NCBI RefSeq assembly: GCF_021347895.1
Contig: NC_067118.1
Span: 15,345,011-15,409,010 of the forward strand
Length of the DNA: 64,000 nt
Source: Acanthochromis polyacanthus
Lineage: Eukaryota > Chordata > Actinopteri > Pomacentridae
Direction of reading: 5' to 3'
A program made the position numbers and the translations under genes. The notes below the pieces were generated by a model. That model was not told where the DNA came from and did no database searches. It saw only the letters and a program-made list of their open reading frames with translations. Positions 31,156 to 44,899 of this stretch are shown here, in pieces (position 1 is the stretch's first letter; each line of letters begins with the position of its first letter).

Positions 31156-34100
31156 AGACTGTGATGTACTAGAATTTAGTTTAGCATCAGAAAAGAAGAA
31201 CATTTCTGCATTTAAAGACTTGTAAAGGTTGCTTTCTGGTTGTAGGGAGGCGCATGCAAGGAGGAATCTGCTGATGTCTCTTTTTTCTTGCACTGGTGCA
31301 AAAAGCTACCCCGTTTCAAAGGAGGCCAGATGTGAATTATGGGTAATGAGGGGAGGAGTATGTCTGTGTGTGTGCGCTTAGGATCAGGGAATGCGGGGCA
31401 CAGGGCATATTTCTGCTAGCCGTGTAACACGCCCTAAGGTTGAGGTTGCTTGTGAAAGGGTTAAGTCGCATGGCTGAGCAAATACATAAATAGCACTGGG
31501 GTGTGTGTGTGGGCATGGATGCTGCTGCCAGCTGGTGTATAGGGAGAGAGAGAACACACACACACAGAGTTTGATTTCCAAGTATTACTTACGGGGCACT
31601 GGAACACCAGCAGGCATTTCGGGTACCCCAGTACAGACTGCAGCACATGTCTTGACGTGACAACCCAGTCAAGAGCACTATGCAAGCACTCACACATATA
31701 CATGTATGTTTGCACACTTATTCGAAGACACACTAACTTCTGCACACACAAATGCAAGCATGCCAAAAAAAGCAAACCCACCCACTCCTACACATCAAAG
31801 GAGCACACAGTAGCAGAGTGAAGCTGCAGACGGGCCCCATCCTATAATGATAAATCACAACCCAACACCTAAAACAAACTCTCAACCCTTCTTAACTGCT
31901 CTAAGATGGACACTCCAAACAAAACAGAAACCTGGGTGCTTCGAGACACCCTTCCTGCCCCACTCTCTTTTTTTTCCACTAATTTTTCACTAATCTGAAA
32001 GGATTAGCACAGGTTTAGGGCCTCAGAATTTATGTTAGTTTACAATTTGAAAATCTGACACCCAGAATTAGAAGCATTTCTTACTTAAATCCACAACTCA
32101 ACCATGTACTGTTTATTGCAATTAGTAAGTTGAAAAGGTTTGGGTGGACTTATCAAAATGTGGAAAGTGAATGTAAATATGTGATGTGTCCTTTAGCAGG
32201 TGGTTTTCTGTCATGGATCCTTCTAACAGAGGAGGATGAAGGAGATTTAAGAGAGGGTGAAGGCTTGCAGTCAAATCCCCTCTCATCTTACAGGCATCAT
32301 TACGCCTGCTAAAACCTCATCCCTGGAGTCCTTTACTATGAAGAATTGGGACAGACCACCAATTACAGTCTTGCCCTCTCTTTCTATATCTCACTGACAC
32401 CTATAGTTGGAGGGAGGCGGGGGCTGATAAAGATGCTGCCTCAAGGGAGACATCAAAAGCTGCTGAAATTACAGACATTATCTGCTGAGTTGCAGCGAAT
32501 TACTAAGTCTGTGGGTCATGTCACATTTTTACTATTATGTTCAACTTTTATTGTCAGGCTGCACTGCTGTCAGGGATATTGTAAAAAAGAATATTTTGAC
32601 AAGGTAGAATGATAATGTGTAACAGGCTTCTTTTACTGTTGCGGTATCAAGACGGTACTAATCCTGTGTTGGTCAAGTCTAGTCTCAAAACTTTAGTCAT
32701 GATGTTTGTCTTGGGTCTTAACCAAGCCCCGAAGGCTTTTTGCACTGTTGCAACAGCTATTAGCAAATAATGCCACATGTTTCTGGCCCAGAATTGACCC
32801 CATTTGGACTTGGCTCAATCTCTGATATTACTCCACATGAAGTCTTGTCAGGAACATTCAGAGCACATTAATCACTAAACATGACAAAGTGGAGTTAGTT
32901 AACATGAACCACAAAAGCTGCCTTAGAACATGGTTTTCCAAAAACCCTGTCTGGAAAGGCTAAAAATACTCTGCCTTAACAGAACCTGTTTTTCAGAAGG
33001 GTTCTGCCCAAACAAGTAATTATTACTGTACACTGAGTATACAAGAGATGGTGGTGGCTCATCAAATACAAAGTTTACAAAATACTGAATAGTATGAGTA
33101 GGATTACCAAGGTCTACTGAGCACAGGAATGTGGCACAACCTGGACTCATAAGACCTGATTTCAGTTCCACTATACAGCTACAGTATAAGTAAAAAGGCT
33201 CATGGGATGACAATTTGAAGATGAAGTGGTCTGCTATGACTCAGTAGCTGTAAATGAATGATTGATCACATAAACAAGCCTCCGATACTTGAAACAGCAA
33301 AGGTGATAAGATGGTTTAGCGAATACCGGAAGGTGTGATTCTGAAAATGTGCGAGTCTAGAACAGGCCTACATTCGGCCCCCGTTCACAGAAGCACCTGA
33401 AAACAAGGGAGGTCACTGGCTCAGAATGAATGAATGTATGTGTGATTATCCAGCTCAGCCATGTGTGCCTGTGTTTACAGCTTGTGTTAATAGTAAACAC
33501 AGGGAATTGGTGTAGCAAATATTGAAGTGGAAAGTATGTAGTATTTTTAATTTACGATGTGGAGCATTTTTTGCAGTTGCATGGGTGCTGCAACGATAGA
33601 TAAAGCACCAGCTACAGAGACAGTAGTTAACACCAATAATGAGAGGAAAATCCACCAGTTTTTCTCGCTGCTCCACCCGACTGGATGCCTTTTACCCAAG
33701 TTATGATCTAGTGAGACATGTGGGATTGAGCAGTTGGAGAAGGATGTGGTGGGATTAGGACTGTTTGAGGGATTGACACCAGAGCAGGTCAGTAGTGATA
33801 GTTCACTCGTTGGGCCGCTAACGGCTTAAACCCTATCCTCTGCACAAGAGACTGCCACAAATGAGCCAGGGCAAGTAGGGTTAAATCTGTAGACCCTTGA
33901 AATCTCCAAAGGAAACCAGTGGGGAATCAGTGGATAAGAGTGCTAGTGACAGACAGTCAGGGGTGATTGTTCCTTCATTTAGATCAGTTGATCTTTGTTT
34001 TCAATATAAAATGGGGGATGAGGATAGGACATTGCAGCTACATCTAGTAGCAATCTAGTTGCAAAAGCTGTCTGTACATTTAAGCAGCTTCGAGGAGTAA

Positions 34101-34569
34101 AGTTTAAGTGTACAAAACCTGTTCTGTGGTCCAAATTGTTCTCCAACCATAAAATAATAAAGTTCCTGAGGCTATTCTGGATTAGAATAGAAATACAATA
34201 CAATTTTTTACATCAAATCAGCTCAAAATATAATTTCTACACTGTCATAAATAAATGCAAGTTAAGTTTAGAAACTCCCCTGTAGCCACTCTTTTTCTCA
34301 GCAACTCTTGACTGCTTGTCAAATGACTGACCTCATGCTTTACACAAAACAGTCTTTCAGAGACCAGAGCTCAGATGGCCAGAGGCAGCAGTCTTTTTCC
34401 TTCCTGTCTGTGTGGTAGGATTAGGTCAGGGTGTCAGCTGTTTCAGACACCACAACTAGCCACCGCAACTCTCCTGACCAAGCCATCGTCTGATAGGCCC
34501 TACCTGCTTTTAAGACATACCACTGAACACACTGGGCTCTCACAAGCAGACAGTGACTCCTTATATCCT

Positions 34570-34745
34570 GTATAAAAAGGCGGCTGTATCTATTGATGGC
34601 AGCGTTTGTTGTATTTGGGCATTAAGTGGGCCAGGCATGGCCCCACTAATGCATTTGCAGACATGGCGGGTCAATATATGAGCACCATGCTGAGCCCATC
34701 ATCTAATGTGGAGAAACAAGCTCTTACACATGCTGGCCACTGAGA
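34570..34745. promoter_or_regulatory. Candidate conserved non-coding element in ski intron 1
   Basis: A repeat-free, complex, non-coding stretch with GGGCATTAAGTGGGCCAGGC and CACTAATGCATTTGCAGACA. TAAT and ATGCATTTGCA-type motifs suggest homeodomain or POU binding. It is proposed on sequence texture alone. Confidence 0.25.
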
Positions 34746-34996
34746 TGCAAGTTGTGGTCTTCCAAGTGTTATTATGCGGAGAGACGGGGAAACAGAGGGG
34801 GATGAAATGAATGAAGTGTGCTATACAATATACTGTTTATATGGTAGCAGTCGAGAATGTCTACCAGGAACATTAGAGGCTAATTATCATGTTTGGTAGA
34901 TGCAGAATTCTCACTGTTGCTCTGATACATTACTTCCCTTTTAAGATCCTTTACTAGTCAAAGTAAAGAAGAAAAAAGTACCCCAACAACAACAAT

Positions 34997-35012
34997 AATA
35001 ATAATAATAATA
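34997..35012. repeat. Short (AAT)n repeat
   Basis: An AAT trinucleotide run preceded by CAACAACAACAA. Confidence 0.85.
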
Positions 35013-36435
35013 ACAGCAAATACTGTAGTATCATGTGGACAGACAGAAGATATACCAAGATTAGCATGAGCACCATTTCCATGAGTTAAAAGCACTCACA
35101 ATTACAGTATCTGCCAATCCATCTTTTCCTTCACTCAGACAGTTTAATTGTATGGAGAGAATGTTTTGTCTCATATTACCTATACTGAACAAGTGCAGCA
35201 GGAAAGCAGCATTTGCATTTGAGATTGTGTCATTTCAACAGCATTATACATCTCACTTCGAACCACTAGAAAAACAGAGACACAGAACTTGCCCCAACAA
35301 ACAAATGTGTAAATGGAAGTACACCAGGCAGGAAGTTATCAACTGCAAGGTGAAAAAAGAGAAGTGTGTCAGTGAGAGACATTATGTCATGTCCTCCTAA
35401 GGCTAAGTGGTGTTTCTTGAGGACCTTTGACAAAAGACACAAGAGCCCTGCTCCCATAATGCTGCAACAGGAAACTATGCCTATTACAAGTCATTAACCA
35501 GCAGACTGAAGTTCCAGCTAACACATTTTGAGAGTTATCCTAAAGGGGAATGTGTGGAGAGCATGGTGTGCGCCATCTGCTGCTTAATCCATAAAGGTGT
35601 CTTGTTTTTTGGGTGGGGGGAGGGTAAGAGGGCATAACAGTCCCAAAACCATCACATGTAATTTTTCCCTGAGGTGAGAGACTCTCCATTGAGAGTCTTG
35701 ACGCACTTGACTTAGGTGAGAGAATATGGCTGCCACTGCACATGTGCTGAATGTAGCAAAGTCACATCTCAGTGTCTGCAGGGCTCTCTGTCTGCTGGCC
35801 TACTCAGAGAGTAGAGGCATAATGGTCTGGGTTGTTAGTGAGCACTCCAGTTGCACTGTGATGGGAATGTTTTCGACAGCTTTCAGACACTTGGCACTAA
35901 TGATGTTCTACATGCCCTGTGGCCAGCTGGGAGTTTTTATTTTCTTCTCCCTCCAATCAGTGTGTTGAGCAATTTCACTAGCAGCCACGCAAAGGCATAG
36001 AAACATGCCAGCCCAGACTGCTGTTGCTTAGGTTTACAAGTTAAAACGGCAATATGCTACAAAGAAAGTAGAATAATTTTTAGTACTAGAACGTTTAATG
36101 TCACTATGTAAATATTTAAATCAAAGTTGAATTTTATTTCAGTTAAATGTCACAAATAAAATAAAATCCTGAGTATTATTTTACACACAAATAGCAGTTC
36201 ATGAAATTTGAAACCAACAGATGTTTTTGGTGAGTTTTCCAATATTTATATCTGTTCCCATCTAAACTGCCATTGTGTAACTTTAGCTTAAAAACAAAAA
36301 ATACATTTTTACAGAATTACCGATGCTTAACGATTCGCAACACACTGGCTAAAGGTCTTCACAGATCAAACAGGCTGCTGGTTAACAAGAATGATATCAG
36401 AAGACAAATCTGCCTGCGTGAAACTAGATTCTGAC

Positions 36436-36437
<2 letters not shown>

Positions 36438-36474
<37 letters not shown>
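36438..36474. repeat. (TTA)n microsatellite
   Basis: Twelve trinucleotide units. Confidence 0.95.
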
Positions 36475-36979
36475 GAGTTTATTTAAGAAGAGACCATGTA
36501 CAATATTAAACATAAATGTTTCCATTTGATGCATTGTACCAGAGATAGCTTTAAGCTAATTTTCATCTGCAGTCCCCCAGCAAATATCCAGCAAGTATCA
36601 CTGTGGGTCCAGTGATACTGTTCTGGGTGGAGCCAATCAGGGATCAGGTATAATTATTCCTTCCTATGTTTCCAAGGAACTTTGCAATTTTGTTGTAGTA
36701 AGTAGTCTTAAATTTTTCTGTTGAAGTTTGAGATTGTGCTGATTGCCCGTATGACAGCTATTAGTAGTCACACTGAATACCCAGCTCTACCTTTAAATGT
36801 CCATTGTTTATTTCCTGAAGAAGAAACACCAGACAGAGATATTACATTAAAATCAATTTGCCTAAGTGGCTCTCCTAAAGCATGTGAATCTATTAAAATC
36901 TAACAGTAAATTCAATCTCAGTCATGTTGAAGTAGTGTAGCCTGTGATAGGTGAAAGCCTAGTTAGAGCCAGTCAGACA

Positions 36980-37170
36980 GAGCGGACAGGAGGAACGAAT
37001 CAATGAGCACCAGAGGCTCCCTGAGGGCCAGGACAGAGGAGGGGAGAATTATTGTAAATCAATTGTCAGCCAATTCATTTCCATTGATAGCATCAGAATA
37101 ATGACATGCTGTAATAAAATGGTAATCAGGGCCTTTAGCTGCAGGCGGTGGAGAGTCGTTTGGCCATCTG
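36980..37170. promoter_or_regulatory. Candidate enhancer-like element in ski intron 1
   Basis: A repeat-free block dense in homeodomain-type cores: AATTATTGTAAATCAATTGT, CCAATTCATTTCCATTGATA, AGAATAATGACATGCTGTAA, AAATGGTAATCAGGGCC. This texture is typical of deeply conserved developmental enhancers. No coding frame. Confidence 0.35.
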
Positions 37171-37499
37171 AGCTGCAGGGAAAGTGGCAGTGGCCCACAT
37201 TCTCCACTCTTGCATTACTGAACATGTATGCACTTATTCATGTGTGGGCACTGGCAGTATTTGCTCAATAGAAGGTGTCATTTGTTTTTGTTGTGGCTGG
37301 ATAAGAGTGTGTGCCACAGAGGGTGTGTGTCATGCTGTGCAAGAGGAACATCTCACGTGCAGTGCAGCCTCTGATTTAATCCCCAAGATATGCAGGCCAA
37401 CGACGGTGGCAGATGGCTCAGTGAGCAGATTAAAATCTCAACCGCTAACCTCGCACCAACCCAAACAGACACACTTTAAGTAAGAGGAGCAGAGATAAT

Positions 37500-37745
37500 T
37501 ACCGCTCATTTCCAAGGCAAAGCTGAGTGAGAGGAAAAAAGAAGGCGAAGATGATGTTTAGATTAATTTGTTTGGCTCTTAAGGAACCACAGACACCCTA
37601 AACCCCTTCCGATCAATGGGAAAGGAAAACGTTATTAAAACCACGGGTCACAGCTGAGGTCAAATCCCATGAATCAGCATAACTGGATGAGATACGGGTG
37701 TTATGAGGCAGTGAGGGAAGACGGTAATGAGCTGGAGATCTTGTT
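37500..37745. promoter_or_regulatory. Candidate conserved non-coding element in ski intron 1
   Basis: Repeat-free complex sequence with TTAGATTAATTTGTTTGGCT, AACCACAGAC (RUNX-like), CGATCAATGGG, CAGCTGAGGTCAAA (nuclear-receptor half-site-like) and GGTAATGAGCTG. Assigned on texture only. Confidence 0.3.
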
Positions 37746-39333
37746 TGGTCAGAATGTGGGTGGCAAGGCAAACAACTGCTCCTTTAGGCTTGCTTTATTG
37801 TTGTGGTAAGTAATGAAATGTGGTGCAAGCTAAAGTGAAGTCAGCAGACTAGGGACTCTTGTCCACTGCAGCAACTCACCAACCCATTACCTATAACCTG
37901 AACAGTGGTTCTTCCTTTTCACAATGTTCTTCAAGCTCAGACATTGTCCATATTTCCCAGTAAAAAGTGAAAAGCTGAGTGACCTGTTTGATTGGTCAGT
38001 AAAGTTAGAGGGTGCTGGACAGACAGGAGGGTAAGAAGAAGCACTGATTTTGATTTACATATTTGTGAGATACATCTTTATATGTCAGTGAAAACTGTAT
38101 TGAACGACACTGTATACTTTCAAAGTTTGCTGAAAAGTTCCCGCCTGGAACGCAAGGTATGTGACTCCTACCCGTACTGACAATGACAAGTGTCCAAAAT
38201 ACATGATGTCCATCTCTCAATAATAACAACAATAAATAAATACCAGTACATTGGAATAGGACTAAAACCGGCTTTGTCTCCTCATTATGTCAGGCAAAAT
38301 TCCTGGTAAAAGCAGGAGGATGGGAAAACACTGACTACCATTCTGCTGTCAGGCTCAGTGGCCTACTTCCACCATAAAACACGCACACACAATCGATGTG
38401 CCAGCCACCCCAGAGTCAACCACCACCATCTTGGCAGTGATTTCAGAGAACAGGATGATACCAGTCAATGCCAGTCATCCCAGCTCACCCATGATCAGTG
38501 AGTCAAAATTTTTTGGCCTCAAATATAGACTGCCAACCCACTCAAACACATCAGGAACTTGCATATTATGAGGCATTGCCACAATTCAGCTGATTAAACT
38601 TTTATTCAGCAGATAGTGCCTCACTAAATTGTGTTTTTATGGCCTTGCCAAGGTACACCTCAGAATTAGCAACATAGTGTCTCTGCTTTGGAAATACTAA
38701 CATGGTTAGACTTACAGATTTTTAGAGATTCACTGGATTGGCAAACCATCGAATGAGGCATAGACCAAGGGTTAAATGGTTCTGCTGTCGGCAGAAGAGT
38801 AAAGACGCAGCAGTCCCCTTGAAATCATACAAAGGGCAGGTTGGACAGGGTGAAGTTGGGGTCGCATTGTTCTAAGCTCTAACTAGAGAGGACAGTGGTG
38901 TCTGTTGGAGGAGTTCACCAAGAGGTGAGCAAGCAGACCCATGTCATAAACAAGTCTGAAGTTTATAGCCACTATTTGGGTTTGTTGTTCCACCACATTC
39001 TGGGGGTGGGGGGCAAAGACACAACAGAGACAGGCAAAGCGAGGGTGCCGTAAAAAACAAAAGGGAAGTTTAAAAAAAACATCTGGCTCACAGGGAGGCC
39101 AGCTGACCACTAACTTTTGGGGTCATTCAGAAAACAACTTTGGTTTGAGCTCTTCAGGTCAGTCTTGCTGTTTTCATTCGTGCTCTATTTGCATGTCAGT
39201 TAGTCTCCAACCACACACGTACATCCACCCAAACGAGAACACTAACCAGCTTCTAGAGAAGGGATGAACAAGAAAGACGATGGGAAGGGAAAAGAAAGAA
39301 AAGGGAAGAAAAACAAATGACAGGATGTTGCGG

Positions 39334-39334
<1 letters not shown>

Positions 39335-39413
<79 letters not shown>
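39335..39413. repeat. (GT)n microsatellite
   Basis: An array of about 39 units. It is the opposite sense to the (AC)n array at 39936-40055, so the pair is an inverted repeat 520 bp apart. Confidence 0.98.
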
Positions 39414-39416
<3 letters not shown>

Positions 39417-39935
39417 AATGTGGGAGTAGCAGTTGCTCTTCTTTCCTCACTGGAATCTATCTTAATTAAAAAGGATTGGTTTTGCAGTAAGAGAGAGCCT
39501 GAGGGGAGCCGACTGCACTGCAAACATGTTCTGAAGCAAAGCAGCCACAGGGGGAGCTTGGTGGATTGGACGCTTTCGAGTACACGTTTCCTTAAATACT
39601 CACACGAAAAAGAGTTCTGTACAGTACTGCAAGAAGTTTCTTTATGCAAGAGCTATTGCAGTGAAGTCGGGATTATTAAATATCTCAATAAGGGCAAGAG
39701 ATACAAGTTAGAATTCTTAGACTCCATAGCTTTCGATCGGATTTGCATCTACAAAGTGCAGCGGCCTCAAAAGAACCTGTTTTTTCCAGGTGTGAAGGTT
39801 TATTAGCAGGCGATGAAAAGTAAATGAAAAGCTAGTTTGGGTGTTGAGAGAAGTAAAGCACATGAATAAACTTGGAAACAATTTGTTGCATGTTGTTGCC
39901 ACAGCAAACTGAAAAGCCCAGTGTATATACACATG

Positions 39936-40058
<123 letters not shown>

Positions 40059-40469
40059 CTCTGCACACTGGGCCTGGCTCCAGCTTCTGTCTAAAGGGGC
40101 TGGAATGTCAGATCGGCTGCTGTCTCATCAATCAAAGTTTGTTTAGTGGAATGTGTTAACTACCATGCCTTCCGCAGAAGTGCCGCACTCACATAGACAC
40201 ACACCTGGGCCAGCAGCCATGCCCTTGTGACCAGCAGACAGCACTGAAGTCACAGTCGATTAGCTTTAGAAAGCCACTGGATTTTCTCCAGTCTGGAAAT
40301 ACCACATGACTGACCATCTGACTGACTGGTTTACTGACATGCGCTCCTAATGAATGACTACACATCTACCTGACAATGGCAGATATATGTACATGTGAAA
40401 GATACTAAAGCTCCAACACTTAAATCTAAACAATGCTGTCACTCTTATTTGAAATATTACTCTCAATAG

Positions 40470-40870
40470 TTTGTGTAATATCTGGTTCAGCACTGTGTCA
40501 CTGTGGCTTCATTGCGCAATATTTAATTTTCATGTACAATATGTCAATGTAATGTCCTCTATTTTATTTTTCAGGTGCAATATTTCAATTTCAACTGTAA
40601 TATTTCAATTCATTGTGCAATACTTCATTGTCATAGGTAACATTTCAATTTTATTTGCAATATTTTGTTTTCAAATATGAAATACTTAACTACTTTTAAG
40701 AACCATAGCAAGTATTATTTTTTAATGTAGTCTTATTTTAGCTTAATTAGTTTTGGATTTTCGTCAATGTATCATACTTTATCATCTTCTCATGCTAAGT
40801 AATTTTGTTTTCCAAGCAAAATCTGGAAAGATTATTTCCTTCTGGATTAATAAAGTTTAATCTGATCTGA
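40470..40870 (+). mobile_element. Probable LINE 3' end with TGCAATATTTCAATTT-like repeats
   Basis: Several diverged copies of TGCAATATTTCAATTT about 30 bp apart (40515-40675) precede a 3' end CTTCTGGATTAATAAAGTTT with a (TCTGA)n-like tail. A GGGATTAATAAAGT-type tail is common to fish LINEs. The 5' part is absent. Confidence 0.5.
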
Positions 40871-41552
40871 CCTTATCAAATCCTAATAATATAGCTATTT
40901 TTTAATTAATTTAACAAAAATTTTCAAAGCAATATTTTTAAGAAAATGATTTTGTCAGACGGCCAATAAATGTTTCAAAGGAATCACGTAAAAATCTTTA
41001 CAATGGAGGTGGGTGATGCAAAGTCAGAATGACCAACTGAGGCACAGGAGACCTATTAATGAGAAATCGACTAGGCTTAAATGAACCAGACTTGTCCTTT
41101 AAGGGTCTGCAACCAGTGAATGTTTTGTCTGAATTCAACTGATATTGATTTATTTTCTAACAACTAAATAGCTCTGCATATTTTTCTTTGACATAAGTTT
41201 TTGAAAAAAAATCTTTCAAAAAAAAAAAAAAAGTTCAGTTGATTTATCAGTTAGTATGGGAGTTTGACTGGTAGATATAAATAGATCATAGATCATTTTC
41301 ATGGAAACACATCCATGAATACATTTATAGATAGTAACAGAAGACTACAATCAGTGAAATCCAAAGCCACCTCACTATGTCTGCCTCATGTCAGTGAATG
41401 ACAGAGGCAGCTACCAGGTAGGAGAACATGAGCCGTCACCATGGCAACCAGTAAATGCATGGCTTCTGTGGTGAAGTGTAGACTAAACTGTTGATACAGA
41501 GTCAAAGCAGACCCCAGTGTGACTGATCCCCAATGACCTACGTCACCTGAAC

Positions 41553-41719
<167 letters not shown>

Positions 41720-42250
41720 ACTTGGCTGGCCTCAGGGAAAATAGGCTAATGGAAATATTTGATAAAGCAAGAGGACCTCCGTCATCATGGTCAATAAACA
41801 GGTGGGTAAGGTTATTGAACAGAAAAAGGTAAACAAACTGAGGGTTTGACATGGGTAACTTCACAGGAGCAATTCCAGTACGTGTATGTTTGTTTCATTC
41901 CATTGCGTGTCCCCTCTTTGCATGTGCTGTGTTCAATATTGCTGCATTTTTGGATGTAGTAGTTGAAAATCTGAAGCAAGAGCAGCCTCAGGAAGGACCT
42001 GATGCGACTGGTTCAGCTTCTTAAATTTCTTTGTACAATGTGTCAGACAAAAGTGTTCATCATTAGCAAACAAACTAGAGTTAGAACAGATGAAAATCTG
42101 AACTCTACACACACAGAAAATAACACACAGTGTGATCACAGCAGAGAGTAGAGGCCAGGGATCACTATGACCTGCCAGAAACAAGCTGTATGCTCTTGTT
42201 GGTTTTTCAGTCAGAGTGACATCTGTTTGCTCATGGATTTGGCTATTTCC

Positions 42251-42273
42251 TCTCTCTGTCTCTCTCTCTCTCC

Positions 42274-42312
<39 letters not shown>
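42251..42312. repeat. (TC)n-(TG)n compound microsatellite
   Basis: Interrupted TC units are followed by about 18 TG units from 42277. Confidence 0.95.
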
Positions 42313-42314
<2 letters not shown>

Positions 42315-42836
42315 CACATACGTGTGCCTGTGTGTGAGAGAGACTGCGTATGTGGAAGAATGTTAACTATATACACACACCAATAGTATGAGTAGAAGAG
42401 CACAGAGACTGTGACTGACTCACCTTCCCTGTTTGCAGACAGGCAACACTCGCCACAAGAAGTGTGAATATTGATTCTGCGCCTTTCTGTGCCAATATGT
42501 GCTGACTACCTTACCTCTGGACTCAGTAACTGTGTCTGCACTGTGCCAAGATACACATTAAAATGTCTGTGCTGGCACAGTTTGTGTTTGGGAGTGCTTT
42601 ACTGCAGGTGAGCTGCATACCACGAGCTAAGCTGTAGATAGATGAATTGATAACAGACAAGCAGGTACAGGCATGACACACGCACACACGCACACACACA
42701 CAGATGTGAAATGATGAACAAAGAGATATTTGATGCAGCTGCACATACAGCAGACTGAGAAAAAAACAAGAGTGCTTTGATTTAGCCTAAACATTCATTT
42801 TTGCACACCTGCAAATACACAGAATCTCCCTCCCTT

Positions 42837-42862
42837 ACACACACACACACACACACACACAC
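42837..42862. repeat. (CA)n microsatellite
   Basis: Thirteen units bordering the dispersed repeat at 42863-43115. Confidence 0.95.
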
Positions 42863-43115
42863 TGTGTTTTCCTATCCCTGTGGGGATCTACCATTGACTC
42901 CCATTCATATCTAACCCCTAACCCTTACCCTACCCCTAACCTTAACCCAGACCAAAACAATGCCTAACCCTAAAGAAACGTTTTTGCACTTTTACTTTTT
43001 TCAGTAACAACAACATGGCCAAGAAAACAGTTTCCCCTCATGGGGACCCAAATGAGGTCCCCACAAATGACATTTATTTTGGTTTTCCTATGGTTGTGGG
43101 GCCATTAGGTCCCCA
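42863..43115 (-). repeat. Dispersed fish repeat with telomere-like core
   Basis: Repeated GTCCCCACAA / TGTGGGGAC blocks at both ends surround CCCTAACCCTTACCCTACCC and CTAACCTTAACCC, which are degenerate vertebrate telomere units. It is flanked by (CA)n arrays on both sides. This arrangement recurs in fish introns (from memory). The mechanism of spread is unclear. Confidence 0.6.
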
Positions 43116-43248
<133 letters not shown>

Positions 43249-43757
43249 TCAAGGAAATGGTAGAGTTGCAGCAGGAGCCTCACACTCACAGCTGACCTTT
43301 CACTCACTTCAATCTGTTAAATAAAATGCACCCCATCAATCCTGCTTTGACACATACCTCATCTCTCCTTAACACACACAGACACAGACACACCCCGCAC
43401 ACACTATAAATCGCATGTCTGTGTCCACTAATGCACCTCATCTTTCATTCATGGAAGGGAAATGGCATGAGCAAAAGCCCTGTTCATGCTGAAATGTGGG
43501 ATTAGCACCGTTAACTGAAGTGAACCTTTCACCGTGTCTGAATGGACTTTAGGTAAAACAGTGATGCAATTACAGCACAATTTCCTCACAGAGAAACAGT
43601 TTGCATGATGGGGCATCTATAAGTTAGTGTTATGCAAATGTTGCTGATGCAGTATTGGTAGTCGATGGCCAGCAATGAAAATCTTTGGAAATTTATGCAG
43701 GTAAAACTGTACGAAGGCAGTACTCTAAATGAAGCAAAAGTTCCCAAATGACATTAC

Positions 43758-44899
43758 AGTTTTTTTTTGATTGCTAACAAGCATTGGTCCAAACTGAAGT
43801 CACATGTTCAAAACTCTTAACACAGCCTGCATTTCTATCATGCATCTCAGCTAAACAGTAAATCTTGTCCCCAAAACTGTTTCTCACCAACAAAAAACTT
43901 CATACACGTCTCAAAATAAGCTCATTCAATCACAACACTAGCAAATAGTCTCACTTTGGAAACAAACGCTGTCACTCTGAGCACACTGAACTGCAAAATA
44001 CTAACAGAGAGCATTACATGAAATAAATTGTAATCTTTCAAGTTTGAATGATTTCTTTTTAGATAAATCAGTGTTTTATTATAAAATAAGATCTTTGCAC
44101 TTTGGGTGTTCTAAATTATTGTAATATTTTGCAACAAGAATGAATCGGGAATGCAGCAGTTTACTTCGACAACATTTACGTATTTTCTCTGTGCCTTTGC
44201 ATCGGTACTTTAGGACCTTACAAAAAATAGAAAGTTTACTGTAAACAAAAAAAATGCAGAATCTCAGAATTCAGTTGGGCAGAATAGAAATCAAGAGATA
44301 AAATTCAAAAACCAACAACATGTACATGTATACTGTAACATTCACAACCTGTCGTCTGCATTTGGACTCATATTTCCATCCACGTCACATCTGATGTCTT
44401 CTCTGGAGATGCATTGTAGGTAGAACCTTTTTGAGTGTCTCCTTTTTATGGTTTCTGATGAGGCCAAACACAGATCACCTGAATCGGTTTTCAGCTGACA
44501 ACTACGCTCTGCTCTGTTCGGAATTACATAATCTTTTAAATTTTATTGTCAATATTTTGATATGATTTTCAATAAATTTCAATGTGGCTGCAGCAGAAAT
44601 TCCTCATGTTTTTCCTCCATCATTCTGTTTTGATTGTGTTTTTAACTGTTTTGAACAAAGCGTGTTAGCATTTGAAAAATGTGCTGCAAAAGGCTAGTGT
44701 TTTGCAAGTGGTGAACTAGAAACTGAGAAAAGAGTTCATGAATTTTGGTGACTGTGGTCACTGAATGCATTTTGTGTGAAAGCAATGGAAAGTGATTCAC
44801 AGTTTGGTCAACATGAACTGCTGTTTTGCAGACCGTGTTAAGTGTTTTGAACGTGGGACTTCAGTTTCGACCAATGCGTGTTAGCAATCGAAAAAAACT
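43758..44899. mobile_element. MITE with long terminal inverted repeats
   Basis: The left end AGTTTTTTTTTGATTGCTAA matches the inverse of the right end (GTTAGCAATCGAAAAAAACT). The match extends through GCATTGGTCC/GAAACTGAAGTC and GTTCAAAACNCTTAACAC for about 110 bp. The 1142-bp element has no coding. No clean target duplication was seen, so the superfamily is open. Confidence 0.8.
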
